Source: Synechococcus sp. SB0668_bin_13
Lineage (GTDB): Bacteria; Cyanobacteriota; Cyanobacteriia; PCC-6307; Cyanobiaceae
Direction of reading: 5' to 3'
Length of the DNA stretch: 36,787 nucleotides
Assembly: GCA_009836025.1 (NCBI GenBank)
Contig: VXWH01000133.1
Location: forward strand, 1 to 36,787
In this document: positions 10,145 through 18,231 of the stretch, piece by piece
Numbering within the stretch: the stretch's first letter is position 1
Layout: each line of letters opens with the position of its first letter
Translations under genes and position numbers: made by a program
Notes under the pieces: generated by a model
What the model was told of the DNA's origin: nothing
Seen by the model: the letters and a program-made list of their open reading frames with translations, nothing else
Database searches by the model: none

Positions 10145-11302
10145 ATGGCTGTTCACTCCAACTCCTCTGCTGATGCCCATTCCCGCGATAAGGCCCTTGG
10201 GCTGGTGTTGAACCAGATTGAGCGCAACTTTGGCAAAGGATCCATCATGCGCCTGGGGGATGCCTCCCGGATGCGGGTGGAGACCTTCTCCACCGGCGCC
10301 TTGCCTCTGGATCTGGCCTTGGGAGGGGGCTATCCCAAAGGCCGTGTGGTGGAAATCTATGGTCCGGAGAGCTCTGGTAAAACCACGCTGACCCTCCACG
10401 CCATTGCCCAGGTCCAGAGGGAGGGAGGTGTGGCCGCCTTTGTGGATGCTGAGCACGCTCTGGATCCCGGCTATGCCGCCGCCCTGGGGGTAGACGTGGA
10501 AAACCTGCTGATTTCCCAGCCGGATACAGGGGAAATGGCCCTGGAGATCGTGGATCAACTGGTGCGCTCCGGCGCCGTGGCCTTGATCGTAGTGGACTCC
10601 GTGGCGGCCCTCACGCCCCGGTCAGAGATTGAGGGAGAGATGGGGGATGTGTCGGTGGGCAGCCAGGCGCGGCTCATGAGCCAGGCCATGCGCAAGATCA
10701 CGGGCAACATTGGCAAGTCCGGCTGTACGGTCATTTTCCTGAACCAATTGCGTCTGAAAATTGGCGTACTCTACGGTAACCCCGAGACCACGACCGGGGG
10801 AAATGCGCTCAAATTCTATGCCTCAGTGCGCCTGGACATCCGCCGCATCCAAACCCTGAAACGGTCCGGCAAGGAATACGGCATCCGCGCCAAGGTGAAA
10901 GTGGCCAAGAACAAGGTGGCTCCACCTTTTCGCATTGCTGAATTCGATATTGAATTCGGTCGCGGCATCAATGCTGTGGGCTGCTTGCTGGATCTGGCTG
11001 AGGAGACAGGTGTGGTAGTGCGTAAAGGAGGCTGGTATAGCTACGGAGGGGACAATCTGGGCCAGGGACGCGACAACACCATCCGCTGTCTGGAGCAGGA
11101 CGAGACGCTCCGGCAGACCATTGACAACCTCGTGCGCCAAAAGCTGAGCGAGGGCTCGGCAGTCATGGCCAATTCTGTGCGCCCCATCGCTGCCGGCGCC
11201 ACCAAATCTCCAGGGGAGGACGCCGTTCCCCTGCCAGCGCAATCTGCAACGGGTGATGCTCAAGCCATATCGGCAACCACCACCCGCACACCGTCCAGCT
11301 AG
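10145..11302 (+). CDS. recA: Recombinase RecA
   Basis: Homologous-recombination and SOS ATPase. The ATG at 10145 gives 385 aa beginning [20 protein letters not shown], followed by the conserved helix [17 protein letters not shown]. Walker A is GPESSGKTT, the Walker B region is [11 protein letters not shown], loop L1 is around SEIEGEMGD and loop L2 carries [20 protein letters not shown]. The C-terminal tail is the usual variable Ala/Pro/Thr-rich end. The frame is open 28 codons further upstream, but that segment does not look like RecA. No gene follows in the same direction before the decay zone at 11.3-12.0 kb. Confidence 0.98.
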   Translation: MAVHSNSSADAHSRDKALGLVLNQIERNFGKGSIMRLGDASRMRVETFSTGALPLDLALGGGYPKGRVVEIYGPESSGKTTLTLHAIAQVQREGGVAAFVDAEHALDPGYAAALGVDVENLLISQPDTGEMALEIVDQLVRSGAVALIVVDSVAALTPRSEIEGEMGDVSVGSQARLMSQAMRKITGNIGKSGCTVIFLNQLRLKIGVLYGNPETTTGGNALKFYASVRLDIRRIQTLKRSGKEYGIRAKVKVAKNKVAPPFRIAEFDIEFGRGINAVGCLLDLAEETGVVVRKGGWYSYGGDNLGQGRDNTIRCLEQDETLRQTIDNLVRQKLSEGSAVMANSVRPIAAGATKSPGEDAVPLPAQSATGDAQAISATTTRTPSS

Positions 11303-11383
11303 TAGGCTCAGGCCCCATAAACCGAGTGCGATGTGACGGGGAAGGTCCTCCTGTGGGGCTTCAGTTGAGCGAGGGGCGAGCGC

Positions 11384-11570
11384 TTGACAGGCGCTGACGT
11401 GCTGCTGACGGATCAAGGCAGCGCACCCTGCATCCCAGCCAGGCGGAAGCGCAACAAGAGAGCGTACAAAATGCGCCATCAAGCGAGAACCTGTTCGCCG
11501 AGCGCAAGGACTGGCGCCGCAGTGCAACACGCTACGACCGCCATGCATCCATGGTTCAGGCATCTCGTTG
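11384..11570 (+). pseudogene. IS5-family transposase remnant
   Basis: Two short frames together match the C-terminal part of IS5-type transposases. First, LTDQGSAPCIPARRKRN in one frame corresponds to the usual 'G..P.IP.R..R' segment. Then SENLFAERKDWRRSATRYDR in a second frame corresponds to the conserved E-x-x-F-x-x-(L)KDWRR-ATRYD signature containing the catalytic Glu. A frameshift lies between them near 11470-11490. No intact N-terminus, no terminal repeats and no start are seen, so this is a decayed fragment. Confidence 0.65.
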
Positions 11571-11705
11571 CGGCAGGAGTGCGGCCAGCTTGCGGCGGAA
11601 CTCCCCTTTGGGCATGCCTCCCTTCATTGCCCCATGGATGGTGAAGGCTCCTTCAGGATCGCTGACCACCAGATAGGTGGGCCAGCCCATGCCTTCCTTA
11701 TTGGG
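11556..11705 (-). pseudogene. C-terminal gene fragment, possibly thioredoxin-fold
   Basis: The minus-strand frame ending at 11556 encodes GWPTYLVVSDPEGAFTIHGA followed by a basic amphipathic helix and stop. The pattern 'G-x-PT-x-x-x-x-D-x-x-G ... G' then a helix resembles the end of thioredoxin-like proteins, but the catalytic CxxC would lie in the missing part. At 11706 the frame runs into the inverted repeat of the adjacent element, so the gene was probably cut there. The function is not certain. Confidence 0.35.
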
Positions 11706-11898
11706 ACCCGAGCTGTGGGTAAGGGCACCAGGAAAGGTGGCCGTTTCCCCACCTGCAATAAGGCTACCGGCACTTGAAAACTCCTTCCACAACTGGCTTT
11801 TCATGGTGAGAGGGCATCCCCATGGGAAAGCAGGCTTCCCCAAGCCCCAAGCCAGCGTGGGGACAGTTTCCCGCTGCCCCCTTATCCAGAACTCGGGT
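11706..11898. mobile_element. 193-bp element with 20-bp terminal inverted repeats (repeat copy A)
   Basis: The left end ACCCGAGCTGTGGGTAAGGG (11706-11725) and the reverse complement of the right end, ACCCGAGTTCTGGATAAGGG (11879-11898), match at 17 of 20 bases. The right end is followed by TA. An internal 22-bp core starting GCTTCCCCAAGCC (11834-11855) recurs exactly at 20099 and, inverted, at 25747. There is no coding capacity. Size, paired ends and dispersed copies fit a non-autonomous MITE. Confidence 0.75.
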
Positions 11899-11975
11899 TA
11901 TGTAGCCCCTTCTGGTTCTGGGGGATTGCCCCACCCCTCCCAACATTCTCTCGCATCGCAGACTGGGAAACATCC

Positions 11976-11995
11976 AGGCTGGTGGCCGCCAGCCT
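11976..11995 (+). other. Short perfect hairpin
   Basis: AGGCTGG (11976-11982) pairs with CCAGCCT (11989-11995) around a 6-base loop, 13 bp before the ATG at 12009. It could fold in the leader of the small membrane protein gene. No T-run follows. Confidence 0.35.
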
Positions 11996-12008
11996 CTTCC
12001 GTTCAGCC

Positions 12009-12209
12009 ATGGATCGCCCCAAGTTGGTAGCCCTGATCACAGGGATATTCTCCATTGTTCTGGCAGTGCTCTACCTGGCACTGGTGCTCATTCTGGATCA
12101 CCGCTCCGGACTGGCGCCGGCGCCGGTGGATGGCTGGGCTGCCGGCCCGGCGGCAGACCTTTCAGGCGCCGTTGCAGCGGCTCCACGATCCGCTCCACCG
12201 CCATGGTGA
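12009..12209 (+). CDS. Small membrane protein, conserved picocyanobacterial type
   Basis: 66 aa starting MDRPKLVALITGIFSIVLAV, a single hydrophobic helix followed by LILDHR. Short proteins of this pattern occur in Synechococcus and Prochlorococcus; the function is unknown. The last 40 codons lie antisense to the end of the GTPase gene (12088-12209 overlap), giving an Ala/Pro-rich tail absent from the short relatives I recall, so the stop may have been lost and read through. A start 9 codons upstream (11982) is also open but less likely. Confidence 0.6.
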   Translation: MDRPKLVALITGIFSIVLAVLYLALVLILDHRSGLAPAPVDGWAAGPAADLSGAVAAAPRSAPPPW

Positions 12210-13677
12210 GAAAATCGTTGAACCGGGCCTGGCGGCGGTTCAGGTCATAGTGCTTGCGGATGGCTGCGGCCATGCCCCCATCCCCCCAGTCTTGATTGCG
12301 GCTGAAGTATTCCATCAGGCTGGCGCCAGCAACCCGTGTCAGCCATGCAGCACTCACCCCCTGCACCGCCTTGGCCACCACCAACGCGGGCCAGGCGGCA
12401 CTGAGGGCGGTGGTCAGCAGCATGGCGCCCCCCTTCACCAAGCCCAACCCCGTCATGGTGCGCCCCACCGCCAGGGCCAACTCCCGCCCCTGGTCCCGGC
12501 CCAGCTTGACCCCATGGATCCGCCCCAGCTCCAGCACCATCTGGGCATTCACTGCGGCCGCACCCACAAGATCCAGCCCTGGCAGGGGCGTCAGGGCGAT
12601 GATTCCCCCGCCAATCCAGGCATAGCGCTCAATGATGGTGCGGCTGGCCCGTTCCCGCTGGCTGGTGAGCACCGCCTCGGTATCCACGGAGAGGTGGCGA
12701 CTCTGCAGAAGGATGTTGTCGGCCATGAGCTCATCCCCTTCCAGGCGCAGCACCTGAGCCAGGCGTCGCAGCAGGGCGGACACCTCGGGGACGGGTGGAG
12801 GCGCTCCGCCCCTCAACCGTGGCGGCGCACTGCTGGCGGACACCACGTCCTCCGGCGGCAACTGGGGAGCACAGCGCTGCCGCAACACCTGCAACAGCCG
12901 CTGTTCCTGCCGTTGTCCCAGCAGGTCGCACTTGTTGAGCACCAGCAGGAGACGCTTGCGCAGGGACAACAACAACTGCACCATGCGCAACTCGCTGTCC
13001 CGCAGGTCGCCATCCACAACAAACAACAGTAGGTCCGCTTGAACCGCCTTGCGCCGCGCCATGTCTTCCCGCCGTTGGCCCAGGGTGCCGCTTTCCAGGA
13101 TGCCCGGCGTATCCACCAGCCGCACGCCACGGCCGAGGCCCGCCATGGGGAGGCGATAGCTGTGGCTGGCCTGGGTGGATCCCATGGCAGGCTCCACGGA
13201 ACCCACCATGTCCCCCAGAAGGGCGCGGATCAGGGAGGTTTTGCCGCTGGACCCTGTACCGAATACCACCACCACCAGGTCCCCCCGTTCCAACTCCGCC
13301 GCCACCTGGCTGCGCTCACGCTCCAGTGCCTGGCGCATCACCTGATCCCGCACCAGTTCCAACTGCCGCCCAATGCTGTCCAGATGTTCTCCAGCGGCCT
13401 CCCGCTTGGAGTCGAAGGCCATGGGGAGGGCCGGGTCCCGGAAACGTCTGGCCCACCGTGGGGACTTCTGACCGGGCATCTGCCCGTGCCATGTGATCCA
13501 GCCCAGCCAGCCCAGGGCCGCCACGGTGACCAGAAAGAGAGAGATACCCCAGCCACCCGCCAAGGTTTGCAGGCCCTGGGCCAGCCCCGCCAACAGGGTG
13601 ATCACCATCCAGAGGGCCAGAAGGGCCCCCAGCACCACGGCCACACTCCAGATCAGCCGACGGGTCCGCTTCCTCAT
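12088..13677 (-). CDS. Membrane-associated Era-like GTPase with DUF697 domain
   Basis: 529 aa. Two N-terminal membrane helices (about 10-35 and 42-62) precede a GTPase domain: P-loop GTGSSGKTSL near 140, DTPG of G3 near 190, and NKCD of G4 near 250. The C-terminal third carries the hydrophobic DUF697 segment (GGGIIALTPLPGLDLVGA). The protein family is widespread in cyanobacteria, and the function is unproven; a role at the membrane is inferred. The start overlaps the lspA stop by 4 bp (ATGA), so it is the last gene of a bioY-lspA-GTPase operon. Its 3' end overlaps a convergent small gene by 122 bp. Confidence 0.9.
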   Translation of the reverse strand: MRKRTRRLIWSVAVVLGALLALWMVITLLAGLAQGLQTLAGGWGISLFLVTVAALGWLGWITWHGQMPGQKSPRWARRFRDPALPMAFDSKREAAGEHLDSIGRQLELVRDQVMRQALERERSQVAAELERGDLVVVVFGTGSSGKTSLIRALLGDMVGSVEPAMGSTQASHSYRLPMAGLGRGVRLVDTPGILESGTLGQRREDMARRKAVQADLLLFVVDGDLRDSELRMVQLLLSLRKRLLLVLNKCDLLGQRQEQRLLQVLRQRCAPQLPPEDVVSASSAPPRLRGGAPPPVPEVSALLRRLAQVLRLEGDELMADNILLQSRHLSVDTEAVLTSQRERASRTIIERYAWIGGGIIALTPLPGLDLVGAAAVNAQMVLELGRIHGVKLGRDQGRELALAVGRTMTGLGLVKGGAMLLTTALSAAWPALVVAKAVQGVSAAWLTRVAGASLMEYFSRNQDWGDGGMAAAIRKHYDLNRRQARFNDFLTMAVERIVEPLQRRLKGLPPGRQPSHPPAPAPVRSGDPE

Positions 13678-14174
13678 GACCTGCGGCCTTGCAACAGGAG
13701 GTCCAGCAACAGCAGAGCCACAGCAACGTTGATGGCCACATCCGCCAGGTTGAACACGGGGAAGGCAATGGGCACCAGTTCAATCCAATCCACCACCGCC
13801 CCCCGGAACCAGCGGTCCAGACCGTTGCCCAGGGCGCCGGCCAACACCAACCCCCAGGCCACAGCACCCAACGGCTGCCGGGGTGGGCGATTCAACAACC
13901 ACACCACCAGAGCGAGGCTCACCAGCAACGAGATCAACCCCAGCCACACCACGCCCCCGTCAAACAAGCTGAAGGCCGCACCTGTATTTTCCACCAGTCG
14001 CCACTGCAAGAGCCCCGGCAGGGCCGGTTGCGCCTGACCCGGTTGGAGCTGGCCCAGCATCAGCGCCTTGCTCAGTTGATCCAGCACCGTGCCGCCGGCG
14101 GCCACCAGCAGGCTGACGCCGGCAAGCCGTGGCTTCCGGCGCCGTGGATCGGGGGATGGTTGTAGGTTGGGCAC
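13674..14174 (-). CDS. lspA: Lipoprotein signal peptidase (signal peptidase II)
   Basis: Inner-membrane aspartic protease that removes signal peptides from diacylglyceryl prolipoproteins. 166 aa from GTG 14174, with four hydrophobic segments. Family motifs are DQLSK near 33, ENTGAAFS near 62, GNGLDR then VVDWIE (first catalytic Asp region) and FPVFNLADVAIN (second catalytic Asp). GTG 14174 sits 4 bp after the bioY stop; the ATG at 14216 would overlap bioY by 38 bp and add a non-conserved lead, so GTG is preferred. Substrates in this window would include the IrpA-like lipoprotein at 24521 and the partial lipoprotein at 36672. Confidence 0.93.
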   Translation of the reverse strand: MPNLQPSPDPRRRKPRLAGVSLLVAAGGTVLDQLSKALMLGQLQPGQAQPALPGLLQWRLVENTGAAFSLFDGGVVWLGLISLLVSLALVVWLLNRPPRQPLGAVAWGLVLAGALGNGLDRWFRGAVVDWIELVPIAFPVFNLADVAINVAVALLLLDLLLQGRRS

Positions 14175-14178
14175 GGCC

Positions 14179-14745
14179 TCAGTAGAGCAGGAGACGGCGG
14201 AGCAATGCGGCAACAACAGCCACGGGGCAGGCCATGACCGCTTGCAGCAGCAGGGGCAGCAGCCAATGGCCGATGATCAGTTCCGACCAAGGTATGAGCC
14301 ACTGGCCCATCACGGCGCCCAGGACCAGGTACATCCCCCCACACAGGGAGACCACCACAACTCCTGTTATGGCCACAACCCAGAGGCTGAAGGGGTCCCG
14401 CAGAGGGATCCGCTGCCCAATGCGTCCCACCAGCCATGCACCGGGCATCAAGCCCAGCAAATAGCCAAACCCTGGCTCCAGCACATAATCCAGGCCGCCC
14501 CCGGCATGGAAGACGGGAAACTGGGTCAGCCCGAAGGTCAGGTAGGCCACGGTGGTCATGAGGCCAACGCGGGCGCCGCAGATCAGGGACGTCAGCAACA
14601 CTGCCGCCAACTGGCCACTGGTGGGCAACTCCACCAGGCTGAGTCCCCCCGGGGTGGGCACTGCCATGGTGGGCTGGAGCAATCCCGCCACGATGGTCAG
14701 CAGCAGGCCCATGACAACACCCACCAGGTTCAGTAAAGCCTTCAT
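14179..14745 (-). CDS. bioY: BioY family biotin transporter component
   Basis: Substrate-capture (S) component of ECF-type vitamin transporters, 188 aa with about six membrane helices. The family pattern is visible in the second half of helix 1, in TPGGLSLVELPTSGQLAAV, in the Gly-rich FHAGGGLDYVLEPGFGYLLG and in AWLVGRI. BioY often takes up biotin alone or with a shared energising module; no such module lies nearby. It is the first gene of the bioY-lspA-GTPase operon and is transcribed away from sipA (80 bp between the starts). Confidence 0.9.
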   Translation of the reverse strand: MKALLNLVGVVMGLLLTIVAGLLQPTMAVPTPGGLSLVELPTSGQLAAVLLTSLICGARVGLMTTVAYLTFGLTQFPVFHAGGGLDYVLEPGFGYLLGLMPGAWLVGRIGQRIPLRDPFSLWVVAITGVVVVSLCGGMYLVLGAVMGQWLIPWSELIIGHWLLPLLLQAVMACPVAVVAALLRRLLLY

Positions 14746-14825
14746 GGCGTGGTGCGAGGACTGGAACTGCCTGACGGGAAGGTGGGTTCGGGTCTACACT
14801 CAAGCGCCCTGGCGCTGGTGGATCC

Positions 14826-15062
14826 ATGGAGCAGGCCGATGGGCCATGCCCGGCTTTTGACACAGGGGCGCTGGTTCGCCTGATGGAGACTCAACCCTAC
14901 CTGAAAACCGCCGATCCCATGCCCATGCTCCGTCCCCCGGATCTGGTGGAGACGGGGGATGAGGGGGTGGTGGTGGAGTTGCGCCCCCAGAACATGCTGG
15001 CTGTGCGCTTTCGGCGGGGCACGTTTCTCCTGGCTGCGGATCAGGTGGAGCCTGTCGTCTGA
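14826..15062 (+). CDS. sipA: SipA / DUF3148 family regulator-binding protein
   Basis: 78 aa. The core QPYLKTADPMPMLRPPDLV is nearly diagnostic of the cyanobacterial SipA family (DUF3148), small SH3-like proteins. In Synechococcus elongatus SipA binds the histidine kinase NblS (Hik33), which controls high-light and nutrient responses; that role is taken from the family. ATG 14826 is the only good start. The last 22 bp overlap the convergent end of the M16 peptidase gene. Confidence 0.9.
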   Translation: MEQADGPCPAFDTGALVRLMETQPYLKTADPMPMLRPPDLVETGDEGVVVELRPQNMLAVRFRRGTFLLAADQVEPVV

Positions 15063-16315
15063 GACCAGATGTGCTCCAGGGGCGCCGCCAGCGCCTGGGG
15101 GCCAACCGCTGCCAGACGGGGTTGGCTGAGCCAGCGGCGCGCCACCCGTTGACAGTCGGCCCCATCCCGTTGCGTCAACTGGGCCAACTGCTGCTCCGCC
15201 GCATCCACAGCCATGCCGTATCCCCGCAGCAGGGCCAGCCGTTCCGCCACCTGGCCGCTGGTCTGCAAGGCTGCCAACTCCTGCCCCTGCAGCTTGGCGC
15301 GGGCCAGGCACAGTTCCTCGGGCTGAAGGGGCGTCTCCAGGAGTCGCCGCCACTCCGTCAACAATAGCTCCAGCGCCAGGGCAGCCCGATCCCGGCTGGT
15401 TGAGAGGTACACAATGAAAGGGGCGCTCTGCTGGCGCACAGGAAACAACACCCCCACCTCGTAGGCCAGACCGTGGGTTTCCCGGATCACCTGGGGCAGC
15501 CGGGCGCTCATCCCGGTGCTGAGATGGCATTGCAGCAGGCGTAAAACAGCCTGGTCCTGGTGATTGAGCCCACAGGTGGCAGCCCCCAGAAGCAACACCA
15601 CCTGCTCCGTATCCTGGGGATGGAAGGCCATGGTGGCTGGCGTGGGGAGGGCCGCGGCCTGTGCCACGGGGGTGGAGCCATGGCCGGGGGTCAAGTCCTC
15701 CGCCAGAGCCGTCAGATGGGCTGTGGTGCTCTGATCCAGATGACCCGCCGCGGCAATGACCATGGCGCTGCTCCCCCAGTCTTGATGCGCCCGGCGCAAC
15801 TGGCTGGGGGTCAGGGCCGCCACCTCTGCTTTTTTCAAGCCAAGGGGGGCATGGCCGTATCCCCCAGGGCCATACAGCAGACGGCGCAGGTCCGCCAGGG
15901 CAAGCTGCAGGGGATCTTCCCGTTGTTGATCCAGGGCTTGCAGGGTGAGTTGCTGCTCTCGCCGCACCTCACGGGGCGCCAGTCGCGGCGTCTGGACCAT
16001 CTCCCGCACCCTGTCCAGGAGGGGCGCCGCATCCGCGGCCATGCATCCCAGACACAGCACCACGCCATCTTCCCGGGCGCCTGCCGCAAAATAGGCGCCG
16101 CGAGACTCCAACTCTTCCGCCAAAGCTACGGCATCCTGACGGACTGTTCCCCGCTGAATGGCGCCGGCCAACAGGTGGGCCTGGCCCCGTTGCCCTGGCG
16201 GATCCGCGGCGCTGCCCCCGGCAATCCACCAGCACAGGGCCATCACCCCGACATGGCGCCGCTGCTGAACCAGCAACTCGATGCGCTGATGACGGTGGTG
16301 CAGGTCAAGACGCAT
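15041..16315 (-). CDS. M16-family peptidase-like protein lacking the zinc motif
   Basis: 424 aa from ATG 16315 (a TTG at 16336 would add 7 residues). The fold is that of insulinase/mitochondrial-processing-peptidase subunits: an N-terminal domain, a linker and a C-terminal domain with GMSARLPQVIRETHGLAYEV, the usual second-half signature. The catalytic HxxEH is replaced by HLLAG in GQAHLLAGAIQRGT, so it cannot bind zinc in the usual way. It therefore resembles the non-catalytic partner of paired M16B proteases. The active partner often adjacent in relatives is not found in this window. Confidence 0.88.
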   Translation of the reverse strand: MRLDLHHRHQRIELLVQQRRHVGVMALCWWIAGGSAADPPGQRGQAHLLAGAIQRGTVRQDAVALAEELESRGAYFAAGAREDGVVLCLGCMAADAAPLLDRVREMVQTPRLAPREVRREQQLTLQALDQQREDPLQLALADLRRLLYGPGGYGHAPLGLKKAEVAALTPSQLRRAHQDWGSSAMVIAAAGHLDQSTTAHLTALAEDLTPGHGSTPVAQAAALPTPATMAFHPQDTEQVVLLLGAATCGLNHQDQAVLRLLQCHLSTGMSARLPQVIRETHGLAYEVGVLFPVRQQSAPFIVYLSTSRDRAALALELLLTEWRRLLETPLQPEELCLARAKLQGQELAALQTSGQVAERLALLRGYGMAVDAAEQQLAQLTQRDGADCQRVARRWLSQPRLAAVGPQALAAPLEHIWSQTTGST

Positions 16316-16371
16316 GGGAAGCCCATGGTAGGGCAATGATCTGCACCGTCGTCAAGAAAGAGACAGGGACT

Positions 16372-17016
16372 TCAAAGGGTCTGTGCTGCCTCGGCCTCTT
16401 CCAGCCGTTGCCTCAGCCGCTCAGCCCAACCCGCCACCCAGCCCAGATCCGCGCCGTTAAAACAACGGGGGCTGGCGCCAGCCACCACCACCAGCCCCTG
16501 GGGTCCCAGGGGTTCCATCAGCACGGCGGGTGCGCCCTCCGGCAAGTAGGTGAATTCCCGGCGGGCGGGGAAGAGTTTCAGGTTCACCAGATAGAGGCGC
16601 CGTTGGCTGCTGAGCACCCGCTGCACCAGGGGACCATCCTGATAGGTCACACCCGTGAGCAGACCGCGGCTCAACAGCAGGCGCTGCTTCCAGACGCAGT
16701 GGACGGCCACCGCGGCAGTGTTCAACAGCAGCATCTGCGAACCCCATCCCAGCTCCTCCCGAACATCGTCGGGCAAGCCCTCTGCCAAGTCCAGCCCCTG
16801 CTCTCCGCTGAGGGTCAACGGTTGTTGCGCTGCAGGATCCACGCTGGTCCAATTGAGCCCCACCAGCATCAGTCCGACCGCCATCAGGGAACCCACCACA
16901 TCGGCGCGCCCCAGGCTCACGCTGGCTGGGCTGCTCCCTGCCGTCAGATGGTTCAACGCCAGGGCCAGGGCGCCGATGCCGCCGGTGAACAGGCTGAGGC
17001 GTGCTCCTGTGGTCAT
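16372..17016 (-). CDS. Cofactor assembly of complex C subunit B (CCB2/CCB4-like)
   Basis: 214 aa from ATG 17016 (MTTGARLSLFTGG); the frame is open 26 codons further up but that part covers the divergent promoter region. Two N-terminal membrane helices (about 8-24 and 38-56) precede a soluble domain with VHCVWKQRLLLSRGLL and the YLVNLKLFPARREFTYLPE block typical of the cyanobacterial/plastid CCB2-CCB4 family. These proteins help attach haem ci to cytochrome b6. The identification is from overall pattern recall. It is divergent from the TerB-like gene (86 bp). Confidence 0.8.
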   Translation of the reverse strand: MTTGARLSLFTGGIGALALALNHLTAGSSPASVSLGRADVVGSLMAVGLMLVGLNWTSVDPAAQQPLTLSGEQGLDLAEGLPDDVREELGWGSQMLLLNTAAVAVHCVWKQRLLLSRGLLTGVTYQDGPLVQRVLSSQRRLYLVNLKLFPARREFTYLPEGAPAVLMEPLGPQGLVVVAGASPRCFNGADLGWVAGWAERLRQRLEEAEAAQTL

Positions 17017-17102
17017 GGATTGCTGACGCCATAGGGTGTCCACCTTGGCAGTCCATGGCCGCCTCTGCTGCAATACAAATACCGATCCCACCAACTCCCA
17101 TT

Positions 17103-17546
17103 ATGGAGACCGGCACAGCCTTTGCCGCCATTGCGCTTGCCGCCGTGGCCTCCGACGGCGTTTGCACCCGCGAGGAAGCCCGGGCCCTGCGACGAGACCT
17201 GGAGTTTCGCTATCCCTACGTCCACATGGACGAGACGGCCATGGGAACCCTGTTTGACCAACTGTTGCGGCGCATCCGCGAGGACGGCCATGGGGACCTG
17301 ATGGCGGAAGCCGCTGGCGCCCTCAACCGCCAGCAGCAGTTGACAGCCTTTGCTGTGGCTTGCAACCTGGTCAGGAGCGATTATCGCACCACCCCCGAGG
17401 AGGAGGCCTTCCTGGAAGACCTGGCCCAGGCCATGGACCTGGATGCCGCTGAGCGCAAGACCATCCCTGACGTGTTGACCATTCTGTATCGGGATGCCTT
17501 ACAGCCCCACCCAACCAGTGTTAGGAACGTCAGTATGACGGGATAG
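17103..17546 (+). CDS. TerB-like (tellurite-resistance fold) protein
   Basis: 147 aa from ATG 17103 (METGTAFAAIALAAVASDG). All-helical, with the TerB-type pattern 'A-x-x-AVASDG-x-C-x-x-EE' at 8-25 and a second acidic motif TTPEEEAFLEDLAQAMDL near 105-122, the usual metal-binding-like repeat. In cyanobacteria such stand-alone TerB proteins are common and are not evidence of tellurite resistance. It is followed by psb32 after 9 bp, so it is likely the first gene of a terB-psb32-pxcA-cobU run. Confidence 0.82.
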   Translation: METGTAFAAIALAAVASDGVCTREEARALRRDLEFRYPYVHMDETAMGTLFDQLLRRIREDGHGDLMAEAAGALNRQQQLTAFAVACNLVRSDYRTTPEEEAFLEDLAQAMDLDAAERKTIPDVLTILYRDALQPHPTSVRNVSMTG

Positions 17547-17555
17547 AGTTGGCTG

Positions 17556-18218
17556 ATGGCGATGGGATGGTTTCTGGGACTTCTGGTGCTGGGGCTGGTG
17601 GTGCTGGCGCCGCCGTCCATGGCCATGACGGCCGCCGACTTGCCAGCCGCTCCACCGGAGCAGGAGCGGGTTGTGGATCAGGCGGAGGTGTTGAGCCGCG
17701 CTGCCGCCGGGGAGTTGAACCGCCACCTGTCCAACCTGACCAGCTACGGTGTGGAGGCCAACCTGGTCACCCTGGGGCGCGTAGACTACGGCAGCACCCC
17801 CGCCACCGTGGCAACGGATCTACTGGAGCGCTGGCAGCAACAGGATCCGCAGGAGCGGTTGATGACGCTGGTGGAAACCAAAACCGGCCAGGTGGCTGTG
17901 GTGGCCAGCCCCGCCCTGGCCCAGCGCCTCCCTCCCAACCTGCTGCAAAGCACCGCGGAGGACACCATAGCCGGTCAATTGCGCCGCGGTGAAGGGTACC
18001 GTCTGACGATGCTGCGGGGTATTCAGCGGCTGGACACGGTTCTGGCGGGTGAAGAAGATCCTGGACCACCGGCGCTGGAGGCGGCCGTGCCCGCTGTGCG
18101 CTCCAACGTGCCCAGCCATGAGGAAACAGCCGCCAGCAACGCTCTGACATGGGTGGCCGTGTTGCTTGGATTGGGGACGGTCATTCCCATGCTCACGTGG
18201 TGGGTATTTTCCCGCTGA
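17556..18218 (+). CDS. psb32: Psb32 / TPM-domain thylakoid protein
   Basis: 220 aa. An N-terminal signal peptide (GWFLGLLVLGLVVLAPPSMA) leads into a TPM (TLP18.3/Psb32/MOLO-1) domain at about 38-160, starting RVVDQAEVLSRAAAGELNRH, and a C-terminal membrane helix (about 195-215). In cyanobacteria Psb32 protects or helps repair photosystem II; this role is known of the family. The short gap to pxcA (13 bp) suggests co-transcription. Confidence 0.88.
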   Translation: MAMGWFLGLLVLGLVVLAPPSMAMTAADLPAAPPEQERVVDQAEVLSRAAAGELNRHLSNLTSYGVEANLVTLGRVDYGSTPATVATDLLERWQQQDPQERLMTLVETKTGQVAVVASPALAQRLPPNLLQSTAEDTIAGQLRRGEGYRLTMLRGIQRLDTVLAGEEDPGPPALEAAVPAVRSNVPSHEETAASNALTWVAVLLGLGTVIPMLTWWVFSR

Positions 18219-18231
18219 CGCCTTCACCGCC

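Noticed and set aside
17103-17546. Tellurite-resistance function
   Set aside because: Only the TerB-like fold is present; no other ter genes are near, so resistance cannot be inferred.
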